Assembly (NCBI GenBank): GCA_015179025.1
Contig: WHUX01000372.1
Location: 1-35,967 of the forward strand
Reading direction: 5' to 3'
DNA: 35,967 bases
Origin: Terfezia claveryi
Taxonomy: Eukaryota > Ascomycota > Pezizomycetes > Pezizales > Pezizaceae
Positions 8,625 to 19,220 of the stretch are shown here, piece by piece. Within the stretch, counting starts at the first letter, position 1. Every line of letters starts with the position of its first letter. The notes beneath the pieces were generated by a model that worked only from the letters and a program-made list of their open reading frames with translations, was not told the DNA's origin and made no database searches. Made by a program: the position numbers and the translations under genes.

Positions 8625-10310
8625 GCTCGGAGCCCCAGTGACGAAAGGCAAGGCGAAAGGCAAGGTGAAAAAACAAACAAACAAAGAAACAAACAGAAGA
8701 GGCGAACAAAACCAATAACCCATAACACAACCCCAACGCCGGAAGTACGTACCAACAATAACTACGACATCAATGACAATAACAACAATGACAATAGCAA
8801 CCCTGCTAACCAATTCCCGGACGACAAGAACATCACTGGGCGGGGCGAGGCTTCTGGGGGTAACGCTGGTAGAACAGTGTGACCAAGTCCCGTGCGTTTT
8901 CCAGGTCCTCCGCTGGTTGCCAGGTCGTCTCCTCATCTCCCAGCCATTTGACCTTGTAATGCAGATGCCCATACCTCTTCCGCAAGTCCAATACTTCCTC
9001 CACCTCCCATTCTTCTTCACCTTCGATAACCACGGGGGGAGGTGGGGGGTGTTTTTGTCCTGGAAGAGGGTCCTCTGCGGCAGGCTCGATCTCAGAAACA
9101 TGGACGACCGGGTGGCGTTTGATGTCCTTGGGGAACCTCAATCGATAGGCATGAGTACCCATAGCGACCAACACCTCGAATGGACCCAAGAACTTGTGGT
9201 CGAGCTTGCGAGATGGCCGCTCTGTCCAAAAGTGCCGGCTGGAGAGCCACACCTTGTCTCCTGGCTGGTATCTGGGGGCTGGCAGCCGTGATCCATTAGC
9301 ATACTCAGCTTGCCTGGCTTGCGCATATCCCAGCTCGGCTTTCAAGGTACGGTGGAGTTCAGCGATTTCAACCGCGAACTCCTTAGCTGGGGGGTGGGCT
9401 TTTTGCAGGGGCGCCAGAGCATCCACGAACCGGGGGTGCCAACCGTAATTAGCCAGGAAAGGAGAGGTTTTGGAGGATTCCGAGAACTGGTTGTTCGCGG
9501 CGAATTCGCAGGTGGCCAGCAACGAAACCCAGTTATCCTGCTGGTAGTTGACAAAGGCCCGCAGATACTGCTCCATGATGGCGTTCATTCTCTCCGATTG
9601 GCCGTCCGTCTGGGGGTGATATGCCGTTGACAAGCGCACTTTAATCCCCAGAAGCTCGCAGAAGGCTCTCCAAAAGTCCGAGGTGAACTGAGGGCCACGG
9701 TCAGACACGATCGATTCAGGGAGGCCGTGATACCGGAATACATTATTGAGGTAGAGGTTGGCTAACTCTGGGGCAGAGCAGGTATCCGGCAAGGTATAAC
9801 ATGCCTCATCTTTGTCAACCGATCGACCACCATCAGGATGGCGTTGAACCCCAGTCTTCCGGCAATCCCGTCACGAAATCTATGGTAAGGTGCAGCCAGG
9901 GCCGATCCGGAATCTCCAGAGGTTTCAGGGTCCCGTACGGGGCATGGCGGACAGGCTTAGCATGCTTGCAAACATGGCAGTTCCGTATGTACCGCTCCAC
10001 TTCCTTCCGCTGGTCAATCCAGGTGTATTCCCTGGCCAGAAGCTCTAACGTTTTGGCCACTCCAGGGTGACCCGCCACCAGGGTATCGTGGTGTTCCTCG
10101 ATCAGCCTCAGGCGTAACCCTCCTCCTTCTGGTATATAGAGCTGTTCCCGGTGGTATAGGAGGCCTTCCTAGACGGTGCACTCGGCCAGGGAGATTTTGG
10201 GGTGGCGGCGCTGGCCGGAATCCACTGCGGCGATAATTTCCTTGGCCAGGGGGTCATCCTCGTATGCCTGTCTCACCAGTTGTCGGAGGTCAGCTCTCGC
10301 CTCAGCCTCC

Positions 10311-10382
10311 GCTTCAGCATTAGCCTCAGCTTCAGCATTAACCTCAGCTTCAGCATTAGCCTCAGCTTCAGCATTAGCCTCA
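10311..10382 (-). repeat. 18-bp tandem repeat in pol (Ala/Glu/Asn linker)
   Basis: Four tandem 18-bp units (GCTTCAGCATTAGCCTCA on the plus strand; 10311, 10329, 10347, 10365) with one substitution. They encode AEAEAN-type repeats in the linker between RNase H and the integrase zinc finger. The unit length keeps the reading frame. A and D have shorter, non-repeated versions. Confidence 0.9.
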
Positions 10383-11996
10383 GCTTCAGCATGGATATTG
10401 GCCGCTAGATCAAGGTTTTCGGGCTTCAATACCACCTGATTTTGGTATTTTAGCCTTTCATCCCCCCCCTTAGGGAGGTCACCTGATCTCCTAGTCAAGG
10501 CGTCCGGTTTCCCACCAGCCTTGCCTGGCCGGTATTTGATCTTGAAGTTGAACCGAGATAAGAACTCCGACACCTGGCTTGCGTCGGTTAAGCAGTTTGG
10601 TGGTGGTGAAATACTCAAGGTTCTTATGATCGACAACACCTCGATAATCCCCTTGGCTGACTCCAGATGTGGCCTCCACTCCTCGAATGCTCGCACGATG
10701 GCCATCAGCTCCTTGTCGTAGATCTCGTAGTTGCACTCGGCCGGGGAGTGCTTTTTCGAGAAGTAGGCCACTGGGTGGAGGATACCGTTATCATCGTTCT
10801 GAGACAGGATTCCCGCGACACATAGTCGGAGGCATCGGTTTCGACAACACACTCCTGGTCAGGGTTGAAATGGGCGAGGATCGGTGCTGAGCAGAAGGCT
10901 TCCTTAAGGTTCTGGAAGGCAGATTGGGCTTCTGGATTCCAGTCGAAACGCCGGTCTTTTTTGGTCAGGGCGTGAGGGGGGCTACGATCTTCGAATATCC
11001 CAGGATAAAACGCCAGTAAAAGTTGGCGAACCCAGGAATGCCTGGACATCCTTGAGATTCGCTGGAATTTGCCATTCCTGGACAGCGGTAACCTTGGCAG
11101 GGTCCATCCTGATGCCCTCCGTGGTGATGATTAACCCCAGATACTTGACCTCTTGCACATGAAACTCGCATTTCTCAGGCTTGAGGTACAATCCGGCTTG
11201 CTCCAGCTTTTCCAACACTTGGCGAACATGGATTTTGTACTCTGCCAGGGTATCCGAATAGATCAGGATATCGTCAAGGTAGGCCGTGCAGAACACATCC
11301 AGAAAGTCTCGCAGGGTGTCATTGATAAAGTGCTGGAAAGAGGCCGGGGCATTAGTGAACCCAAAAGGCATAACATTATACTCAAAGTGGCCATAACGAG
11401 TTCGGAAGGCAGTTTTCCACTCCTCTCCCTCGGCGATCCGTACCAGGTTGTATGCCCCTCTCAAATCCAGTTTGGTGAACCATTTGGCCTTGGAGAGCCT
11501 GGCTAATGTCCCTGGATTAGGGGTAGGGGGTACCTGTTTTTGACCATTATCTCGTTTAGGCCCCGGTAATCGACACACAACTGGAGGGAGCCGTCCGATT
11601 TCTTTACGAAAAGCACCGGGCACCCGCTAGTGAGGAGCTGTGGCGAATGAAGCTCTTGTTGAGGTTTTCCTCCAAGTATTTCTTCAAAGCTTCCAGCTCC
11701 AACCGGGACATTCCGTAGAGGGGCCCATAGGGGGGGGTCTTACCCTCTATCAGCGGAATTGTGTGGTCATATGGCCGGTGGAGTGCGAGCTTTTCTGCGG
11801 CCTTCTCCGAGAACAGGTCGATGAATTCGTGGTATTCGTCCGGTACCATGGACTTCCACTCCTCCTTCGAGCGTGTCTTATTAATCTCCAGGTTCACCTC
11901 GTGTATGGACAGAGCATAAGCCTTCAGCTTGTGCCTCCTGGTGAGGTAAGCGAAAGCCCCTGCCCCGATGAAGCTAACGTTCAGAGGCTTTTGGGG

Positions 11997-12077
11997 AACA
12001 GGGGGCACAGGGGGAACAGGGGGCACAGGGGGCACAGGGGGCACAGGGGGAACAGGGGCACCGGGGGAACAGGGGAA
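11997..12077 (-). repeat. 9-bp minisatellite coding a Pro-Val linker (B)
   Basis: Repeats of a 9-bp G-rich unit (GGGGGCACA/GGGGGAACA) encode Pro-Val-Pro between protease and RT. The reading frame changes inside the array near 12055, so slippage in the repeat probably broke pol here. Confidence 0.85.
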
Positions 12078-12646
12078 TTGGCATCGAGGTGCGCAGGCAG
12101 GTGCACTACCTGAGTCGGGTGGATTATCGGGGTAGGCAAGGCACACAACCCAGTGACGGTGGCCTTTGGGTTCCCGCAGTGCTTTTTGCAATATTGGCTG
12201 TTGAACTGCAGGGTATAGGAGCCGAAGCTGACCGATACATCGTGCATTCTAAGCCAGGGGATTCCAAGGACAATTGGGTATTTGAGCTTTGTCACGAACA
12301 TTGGGAGGTTTGCCTCAGAGTGATCCCCGACTAGGGCAGGCACGCACGCAATATCGGTGATATCTCCGGATGAGATGGGTCGACCGTCGATGACATCCAG
12401 AACACGGAGGGTTTTGAGCTTGGACGTGGGTATGGAGAATTTACTGACAAAGGCCTGGTCAATGAATGCAATTCCTGAGGCTCCGCAATCTATGAGTGCT
12501 GACGTGGTAATTGTTCTATCATTATTGATTTTGAGGGAGATAGATACAACAAAATGCTCGCTGAACAAGCGAGATTCGTCAACAACAGAAGAAGCGGAAG
12601 ACACAGAAAATGCAGACAAAGACAAAGGTAAGCGGCCTGGAGCAGG

Positions 12647-12691
12647 TCCCTTGCTAGTGTCAGTAACTAGGCAAGGGACTCTCCTTTTCCC
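12647..12691 (-). promoter_or_regulatory. Candidate -1 ribosomal frameshift signal (B)
   Basis: Minus-strand order: slippery heptamer GGGAAAA at 12685-12691 in phase G GGA AAA, spacer GGAGAG (12679-12684), stem-loop at 12647-12678. The stem pairs TCCCTTG with CAAGGGA and CTAGT with ACTAG, with a single bulged C and loop TACTGAC, giving 12 pairs. The gag stop UAG is within the stem. The -1 frame is open from the heptamer into protease. This is the family's likely way of making Gag-Pol. Confidence 0.75.
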
Positions 12692-13912
12692 GACTCTTCA
12701 ACTTCTTCGATCCGTGATTCGGATATGGCGTGGGCGGCCAGGGATCGGTTCTTGCGGAGGGGACATGCCGCGATGAAGTGGTCCCCTTTCCTACAGGCAA
12801 TGCACAACCCATTGTTGCGGCGACGTTCCCTCTCTTCTTGTGTCAGGCGGGGCCTTCCTGATGATAAATCCATGGGGGTGGTGCCGCCCGCCACCAGGGA
12901 TAGGTGGGCTGGCTTATTGGCTGTAGCTGGGGTCTGAGGGCTAGGGTTCGGGGTCGAGTTTGTTGCTGGAGGTGCTGGGCTTTAACAGGAGGCCGATAGG
13001 TACTGGGGACGCTGACCTGGACTCTCAACCTAGCCATCTTTTGCTCCATCTTGGATGCCTGATCAATGAATTCATCCAGGGTTTTGACATCTGGAGATTG
13101 GAGGAGGGCCTGTTTGAGCTCAATATTGAGGCCTTCCTCGAACTGTTCCAGCTTCACCCGATCGTTCCACTCCACCTCTGCTGCCAAACTTGAGAATTCT
13201 GCCACGTATGTTGAGAGGTCATGGCCCTTCTGTTTTAGTGCTCGGAGAGCGCGAGTTGCTGTACCCACGGGGTCTGGATCTCCGAAGGCACGGTCGAGGA
13301 TTGTGAGCAGAGCAGCAACATCAGGGAGGTTGAAGCGGTCATCGAGCACATAGGGTTGGACCTGGTCCAAAGCTCTGCCCTCCAATAGGCCGTATACATA
13401 AGCTAATCGGTGCTGAACGGTAGGGAATTTTGCAGCATCCCCAGTTAGTTTGATTTTGATGGAATTTTTCCAGGCTTTCAGGCGAGTCCTGTCGCCATTG
13501 AACTTTGGCGGGGTAGGGAGATCTTGGGTTTTGGGTGTCTGGGATGCTTGGGGTGCTGGGGCTGTTTGGAATCCGATCGTGTTCAGGGCCCTATTCAGGT
13601 CTGAATGGTTCTTCTTTCGTTGACTAAGTCGTTCTGGGCGGTCACGAGATTGTTTTGGCAGGAGGCGAGGTCGGCCTGGCATAAAAGGAGGTCTTCGGTG
13701 AGTATTATGACTTCGTCATTGGCCCTGGTCTGTTTTTGTTGTCCTTCATGTATGGTCGATTCCAGTTGTTGGCCTAAGGTATCCGCCGCCAGGTATATAT
13801 CGATAATGGTCTGACGATAGCTGCTGAAATCGGCCTGGTTCATGGGAATGGGTAGAGCTTGCCAGGCTCGAAATCTGGATGCGAGCGCGGGAGTGGTGTC
13901 TTGGGCAGCCAT
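12667..13912 (-). pseudogene. gag: Element B gag with two frameshifts
   Basis: Starts at ATG 13910-13912 (MAAQDTTPAL), 36 bp inside the 5' LTR, and ends at TAG 12667-12669. The N-terminal ~105 residues look helical. The central gag domain contains TRLKAWKNSIKIKL, HRLAYVYGLLEG and LDRAFGDPDP. The C-terminus has the CCHC knuckle CIACRKGDHFIAAC. A one-base deletion near 13597 (TTCAGG where copy D has TTCAAGG) and a second frameshift between about 12930 and 12965 break the frame. No other in-frame stop was noticed. Confidence 0.93.
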
Positions 13913-13936
13913 TGAGCGTACCGGTTGATCAGGGTG

Positions 13937-13945
13937 ATCCAACGT
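13937..13945 (-). other. Candidate primer-binding site of element B
   Basis: On the minus strand ACGTTGGAT begins two bases inside the 5' LTR end, where a primer-binding site is expected. I could not match it to a tRNA 3' end. It is perfectly complementary to ATCCAACGT (14297-14305, minus strand) in the LTR, about 40 nt downstream of the TATA box, which suggests self-priming. See findings. Confidence 0.45.
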
Positions 13946-13947
13946 AG

Positions 13948-14462
13948 TGTAACGGGGGCTCAGGGACAAGGCGACCAAGGGGTATGCCGGGGCGAGGACA
14001 GGAACAAGGTGAGACACACGTAGGAGCGCTACGTGTGTGATCAGGGGAAAGGCTAGGGGCAAGGCAAGGGCAGGGCTAGGGTAACACACACACACACGTA
14101 GGAACGCTACGTGTGTGACTGGGGAAGGCTGGGACGGGGGACAAGGGCAAGAGGCACGAGACACGCGGAAGCGGTTGCCGCGTGTGTCGGAGGGAGGCAG
14201 CTATGCTGCAGAGTAGTTCACGAGACAAGGGGGGGGCGTGCACAAGGGAGGTGCACAAGCGCTGGGAGAGGCAAGGTCCTGTATTGGATATACAAGACGT
14301 TGGATAAGGATCCAACGAGAGGGCGGAGAGAGCAAGCTATATATACAGGCTTCCTTCCTGGCCAAGGCCAGTGGAAGGAATAAGGTTCCCGAGACCCCTT
14401 ATCTCGGGAGCCAAGATAACAATAATGAGGTCAGACTAGGCTGGGAAGGGACGGTTGTAACA
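13948..14462 (-). repeat. 5' LTR of element B
   Basis: Runs from TGTAACGGGGGCTCAGGG to GGTTGTAACA and is nearly identical to 8094-8609. The ATTAT duplication follows directly. In element orientation U3 is on the right side and the TATA box at 14338-14345 points toward gag. Confidence 0.95.
14338..14345 (-). promoter_or_regulatory. TATA box of element B promoter
   Basis: TATATATA in the 5' LTR. The equivalent box occurs in both LTRs of A (for example 6696-6703), in B (near 8485) and in D (near 34017-34025). Transcription would begin roughly 25-35 nt further on the minus strand. Confidence 0.6.
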
Positions 14463-15431
14463 ATTATCATAGACTAGTTTACAAAAGTATGATACTATAT
14501 ACTAGCAAAAACTATATGGATATTATCTAATCTTGCTGATACCTATATTAATGAGATATAGAGACTTTATGGCCTCTTTAGATATATTACCTCTGACTGT
14601 AGTCTATAATTTACCTCTGGGTTTCTTAAAAAGCTCAATTTAAAGCTCAATATAACCCTCTGCCTCTCAACTACCTATCACCTTCAGACTAATAAACTTG
14701 CTGAATGTGCAATCTAAACACTTAAGCAGTACCTCTGTATCTACTATTACAATAGGCAAGCTCATTGGAAACAATAGCTACCTTTAGCTGAGTTTGCCTA
14801 TAATACCACTATCTACTCTATCTACAAATACTCCCTTTACTGAAGTCTATATACCTTCGACTCTTGTACTATCTACCTTTCAGATCACTAAAAGTTCTCC
14901 TCTCCCACTATTGAAGAATAGCTTAACTGAATAGCAAGTGTATACAACTAAATTTATAATACCTTCAAGCAAATCAACCACAAAAGAAGTACTATTTACT
15001 TTGAAAAAGTATAAAGGTTTACTATGGATGACTAGGTATTAGTTGACTACTAGAATCTATAAATATATGCTAGCAACAACCATTCTCTCACTAGCAAGCA
15101 GATGAGGCCTTGTAAGGTTATTGAAGCTATTGGTTTATATACTTATAAACTCGAAGCTTCCTAAGGTATATGATGGTTTAATATTGTTCATATTACCCTC
15201 CTTAAACCATTCAAATAATGAAACAAGCTATAAGATATAGAGAAAGATAAACTAGATATCTTCAAAGTTAAATTTATAGTAGACTCTTACCAAAATAGAG
15301 GAGTAGTTAAGTATAGAGTATATTAGATCAGATATTTAGAGTTTGAAAATACATAAAAAACCTTTGAAAAGTTAGATAACTATCTAGAGGAGCTCAGAAA
15401 GTATTGAGAAAAGTTCTCTAATAAGCTATAA
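14463..15431 (+). pseudogene. Element C integrase core, GPF module and chromodomain, RIP-decayed
   Basis: This continues the integrase from 8093 in frame after removal of element B. Recognisable in order: the strand after the first catalytic Asp, a FAYNTT-like stretch near 14790, the C-terminal barrel, and a chromodomain-like tail at about 15270-15410 (VVKYRVY, RYLEFENT, KTFEKLDN, LEELRKY). The two Trp codons of the chromodomain core are stops (TAG and TAA). The frame ends at TAA 15429-15431. The layout is that of a chromovirus of a family different from A/B/D. Confidence 0.8.
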
Positions 15432-15909
15432 GACAATAGGGATATTTGAGGGTAAGACTGACATTAAGTTAAATAATAGATGAAGACATAGTACCTTTTA
15501 CACTTCTACTTATTGCCTTTTTCTTATGGGTTTTTTGACAAGAAGTTTAGTTTGTAATGGCTATAGTATGTATATGTAGGTATACTAGTCTTATAGTACT
15601 CTAAACTTAAGGAATAGAGGTATCTAGCTAAAGATTAGAACCTAGCCATTGTAGTTATCTAAGTTTTTACTAATACTTGTCTTTTCTAAGGTTGGAAGAA
15701 CTTGTACTTAGCAAAGAACAGCTGCTCTAAAATAGGCAGTAATATAATAGCTTAAGTAAGAGACCTATCCTCTACTGGAATAATCAATACCCTACTATAG
15801 CTAACTGTTTTGCCTTGGTTACCTATATAGATATAATAGTATATTTAAGGAATAGTATTAAAGGGATTGAGTAATAGATATATGTAACCTCTGATTTTAT
15901 ATCTTATAT
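15432..15909 (+). other. Probable 3' untranslated end and LTR of element C
   Basis: No coding signal is seen. The position directly after the chromodomain stop is where a polypurine tract and 3' LTR are expected. A ~130-bp part, 15763-15890, resembles 23274-23405, which lies upstream of the gag relic H. The simplest reading is that both are LTR remnants of one family. LTR ends could not be fixed. Confidence 0.45.
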
Positions 15910-16410
15910 ATTTCTTTCACATGTGTTCACATGTTGTTCACATATTACTATTATCTTTGCTTACTTTCCTAACTTAGTATCTATTATCGTTACATGATGC
16001 TGCTTTACTACTTAAGGTTACTGCTTACTTGTTTTCAGTTGTCATGACTCAACAATCACCTCTTCTATGACTTTCTATAATATTCGTTGACTCATATTAC
16101 TGTCTCAGTCGCACACCTCTATGTATTTCTTCATTCACATGTGTACGATATACTATTCTTAGGTTATATAACTTAGCTCAACTCGTACTATTATATACGA
16201 GTTTCCTACTCCTGTATCTAGTTCTATACACTTCTCGATTAGAGTCAATAGACTGTCTACTCTTGACATAGTTCAACCATCTGCTCTCTCGCACTTCTGC
16301 TCGCTCGCACTTCTGCTCGCTCGCACTCTCTGCTTAATAGTACTACTGTCCACTGCTACTACCTCCGTAATTACTACCACGATACCTACGCTCATAGTAA
16401 CCTTTAAATA
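15910..16410 (+). repeat. 5' LTR of copia element E, truncated
   Basis: Homologous to 21018-21523, starting ATTTCTTTCACATGTG and ending CCTTTAAATA. The first 132 bp of the complete LTR (20886-21017) are replaced by unrelated sequence. It has a 16-bp tandem duplication (CTCGCTCGCACTTCTG type) absent from the right copy and lacks a ~17-bp segment present there. GGTTATATAAC near 16160 is a possible TATA box. Confidence 0.88.
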
Positions 16411-16422
16411 AGTTATAAGCCC
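16411..16422 (+). other. Half-tRNA primer-binding site of element E
   Basis: AGTTATAAGCCC follows the LTR directly. Its complement, GGGCTTATAAC, matches the anticodon loop of initiator tRNA-Met (GGGCTCATAAC) with one G-to-A transition. Ty5 and some copia elements prime from this internal tRNA site rather than the 3' end. Confidence 0.75.
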
Positions 16423-16487
16423 GGAATAGCTCAGGACAACTCGATAACGTTCTCACACTCACCTTCTCTCCAACATATATCTATACA

Positions 16488-19220
16488 ATGGTATCTGGTT
16501 CAGGATCTGGTTCTAGCAGTAAAGGAAAGGCTGTACCCTGTATCTTCCGACCACCGAAAGACTTCAAGCCTATTCCAGTCAAACTCAACAACATCGAGTT
16601 GCTTACCAGCAAAGACAACTACGAAGACTGGGCTGATACTGTCAAGATGATCATGAGAGGTATGGGTTGTAAGGAACTAGTTATTGAAGGACTTAAACCT
16701 GTAACAGATGCAACACAAAAAGAGAAAAGGTCGTCTCTAAATTTGATTCACTACACGAAATCTGGACTCATCTCAAAGACCAGTATTACCGTGACACTCC
16801 ATTCTCTTTCATACATCAACTTCGCATACTCTTCACCTTAGCCTTAACCTACACTCCTACTACCTCCTTCGCCGATTTCATTGAGCAATATGAGACTGAA
16901 TGGTCTCGACTTTACTCTCTTACTGGCTCTTCAAATAAATATCACAAATCCCTCCGCACTTTCCTTGACAAGGACGAAGCTAAAAGGGACATCCTCCTCT
17001 CCTTCCTCGTTGAACATCACTCCAATATAGTCGATAACTTCTCAACTAAGTCCGACCTTAAATATGCCGATGCAAAATTATGACTCCTCTCTGTTGGTTC
17101 CGAAATCAAAAAATGGGATACTGCTCTCTCTGCCTCATTCAAGAAGCAAGGCAAGCCTCAACAGCAGCAATTACAACAACAGAACAAGAACTCCGATATG
17201 GAATACACTTATTGCAAGAAGCATCAACTCGGTAAATATACAGGTTACACATAGCAGAAATGCCAGAAGTTGAAGAAGTCAAATGAGGATAAGAAGATGG
17301 ATAAAAAGAAGAAAGACAAGAAGGAACAAGTAATTATCATTGGTAGCTCTGGTAGCTCCAAGGACAAGGCTCTCAGCGTCAGTAACCCATCCCGAAAAAC
17401 TATCTGGAAATTCGATACAGCATACAGTGCTCACATGACCAATGACATAGGACACTTCGAGAACTTTTCAGAGGATAGTGGAACTGTAGAAGGAGCTGGC
17501 AATAATCTCCTTGAAGCTAAAGGAAAAGGGACAGTCCTTCTCAACTGTCTACTCCCTAACAGCTCTACTTCTATTGTTCGTCTTGTTAATGTTCAATATG
17601 TTCCTTCTCTTGGTTACTCACTGTTTTCTTAGAATGCTATTCGATCTCGTCTTTCCACTTTTTCTATGAACTCCGGTTTTTATGTTACGAAAAAAGGCAA
17701 TGATTCTGTGTTATTTATGGTGGAATTTGTTGAAAGTCTCCCGTTTATTATTGAGTCAAATGAAAAGGCATTGGTTTCCTCCTCTCGAAAAACTATCGAT
17801 CACTGGCTTCAGTTATTCAGTCATCAAGCCATTACTGTCCTCAAACATAAAGAACTCTACTCTGACGGTGATATTCTCCCAACACCCCCTAATAACTATT
17901 ATTGTGAGCCATGCATACTCGCCAATTCTACTCACTCTGTCCCTAAGTCTACAACATTTCGTGCCTCCAATATTCTCGAACTTATTCACTCAGATCTTAG
18001 TGGTAAACTCCCCACACCTTCTTTTGGTAGAGCAAGCTACTTCATCATACTTATCGATGACTACTCTCATGCTTCTTGGATCTACTTCCTTAAACAGAAA
18101 TCTGACTCAACCAAATCAATCCAAGACTTTGTTACCTTGATTGAAAAGCAAATATCACACCATGTTAAATGGTTTCGTACTGATAATGGTGGAGAGTATG
18201 TAAACAAAGATCTCGAACAGTTCTTTAAGTCAAAAGGCATTGTGCATGAACTAATGCCCCCTTACTCTCATAAATCTAATGGTGTAGCTAAACGCTTCAA
18301 CCGAACAATACAGAACATGATGAGGGCTATGTTGACAAATATGGACAAAAGATTCTCGGCTGAAGCATGCTTAACTTCGACCTACCTCCGAAATCGGTCA
18401 CCTCATAGTACTGTCAAAGGGAAGACTCCCTATGATGTCTTTCACGGCAATAAACCTACCAACTCTCACCTTCAACCCTTCAGTAAGGAATGTTATATAC
18501 ACATACCTAAGGAACAACGATATGTAGGCAGTAAACTCCTACCATGGGCTGAGAAAGGTATATTCATTGTTTATACTAATAGCACAGCTATCTACAAGGT
18601 CCATGTATCTTCTAGAAAGCATACATATACAGTTCGAGCACAAGATGTTATTTTCGGACTGAGTACAACTCTAGAAGGGGTACCTCCACCTACATCTAAC
18701 TCGACTAATCCATCACGATCACCAATTACGAATACTGCTTCTCCTCCTGCTTCTCCACTAGAAGTAATTCCATACACTAGCTCAGAATTCCCAAACGAAT
18801 ATCTCTGGCAACAATGGTGTATACAAAATCCAAAACAAGCAGAAGAATAGTATTTCAAGGGACACCCACTCGTTCATAAAGCATGGTTCCCTGGTATGAC
18901 TCTTTCCCATCCGACTGAAACAACATTAGACACAACTACTTCCTCACTACCTATTCCTCCAACATCAACTGCAACGTCATCACCTCCTCTACCAGCTCCT
19001 GGACCTATATCCAAACCAACTCCATAAGTTCACTTACCTCCTCCATCTCAAAATTGAGATGAATATTCACCACTTACTTCACTTCCTCAAGACCTTCGAC
19101 AATCTTTACCCGATGACTCCAACGATGGAAGCTTCACCCGAATCATTAGTGGAAAAATAGTTAGACCTACAACCATTACCAAGGCAGGTCGAGCTGTTTT
19201 CAAGCCAATAAGATTGGAAC
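16488..19220 (+). pseudogene. Element E gag-protease-integrase, broken
   Basis: Starts at ATG 16488. Gag has the NYEDWADTVKMIMRGMG region typical of copia gag. A frameshift lies near 16722-16735; beyond it one frame runs to about 19200 apart from stops, including 17082 and the TAG codons near 17253, 17630 and 18848 (Gln/Trp-type changes). Zinc knuckle near 17210; protease motif DTA (Asp at 17414-17416, DTAYSAHMT, usual Cys now Tyr); integrase zinc part with CEPC; core with Asp at 17993-17995 and Asp at 18182-18184. The Glu position 36 codons further (18290-18292, NGVAKR) is Lys, so the D,D35E triad is lost. A Ser/Thr/Pro-rich linker follows. Confidence 0.9.

Larger units (their letters stand above)
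8833..12691 (-). pseudogene. pol: Element B pol: PR-RT-RNase H-IN-chromodomain, frameshifted
   Basis: Retrotransposon polyprotein, -1 relative to gag. Protease with DCGAS (Asp codon 12488-12490) and a following LGIPWLRMHDV stretch; Pro-Val linker 11997-12077; RT with LDLRGAYNLV near 11470 and YLDD at 11270-11281; RNase H with ETDASDYV near 10840 and [13 protein letters not shown] near 10690; an Ala/Glu-rich linker; integrase zinc finger with CHVC (9965-10078); catalytic Asp at 9878-9880, Asp at 9700-9702 and Glu at 9592-9594, exactly D,D35E. An intact 319-codon tail (8833-9792) covers the second Asp through the GPF module and a chromodomain (EWEVEEVLD...YKVKWLGDEETTWQP). Frameshifts lie near 12055, 11618, 11510, 10810, 10630 and 9800; a Trp-to-stop lies at 10171. 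Confidence 0.94.
8094..14462 (-). mobile_element. Gypsy chromovirus copy B, best preserved
   Basis: Complete Ty3/gypsy element on the minus strand with LTRs of 516 and 515 bp and target duplication ATTAT at 8089-8093 and 14463-14467. By eye the LTRs differ at about 16 positions, nearly all transitions plus small indels, so they are about 97% identical. Coding sequence carries several single-base frameshifts but few stops. Catalytic motifs of protease, RT and integrase are intact. Unlike A and D, its LTRs lack the palindrome array, which accounts for most of their shorter length. Confidence 0.96.

Noticed and set aside
8773..9630. Plus-strand frames opposite the B integrase
   Set aside because: They are antisense to a recognisable integrase and have no family match.
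16423..16460. tRNA-like GGAATAGCTCAGGAC after the copia LTR
   Set aside because: Only a D-arm-like string is seen, with no anticodon stem, T-arm or CCA-proximal stem. It lies in the leader after the primer site.
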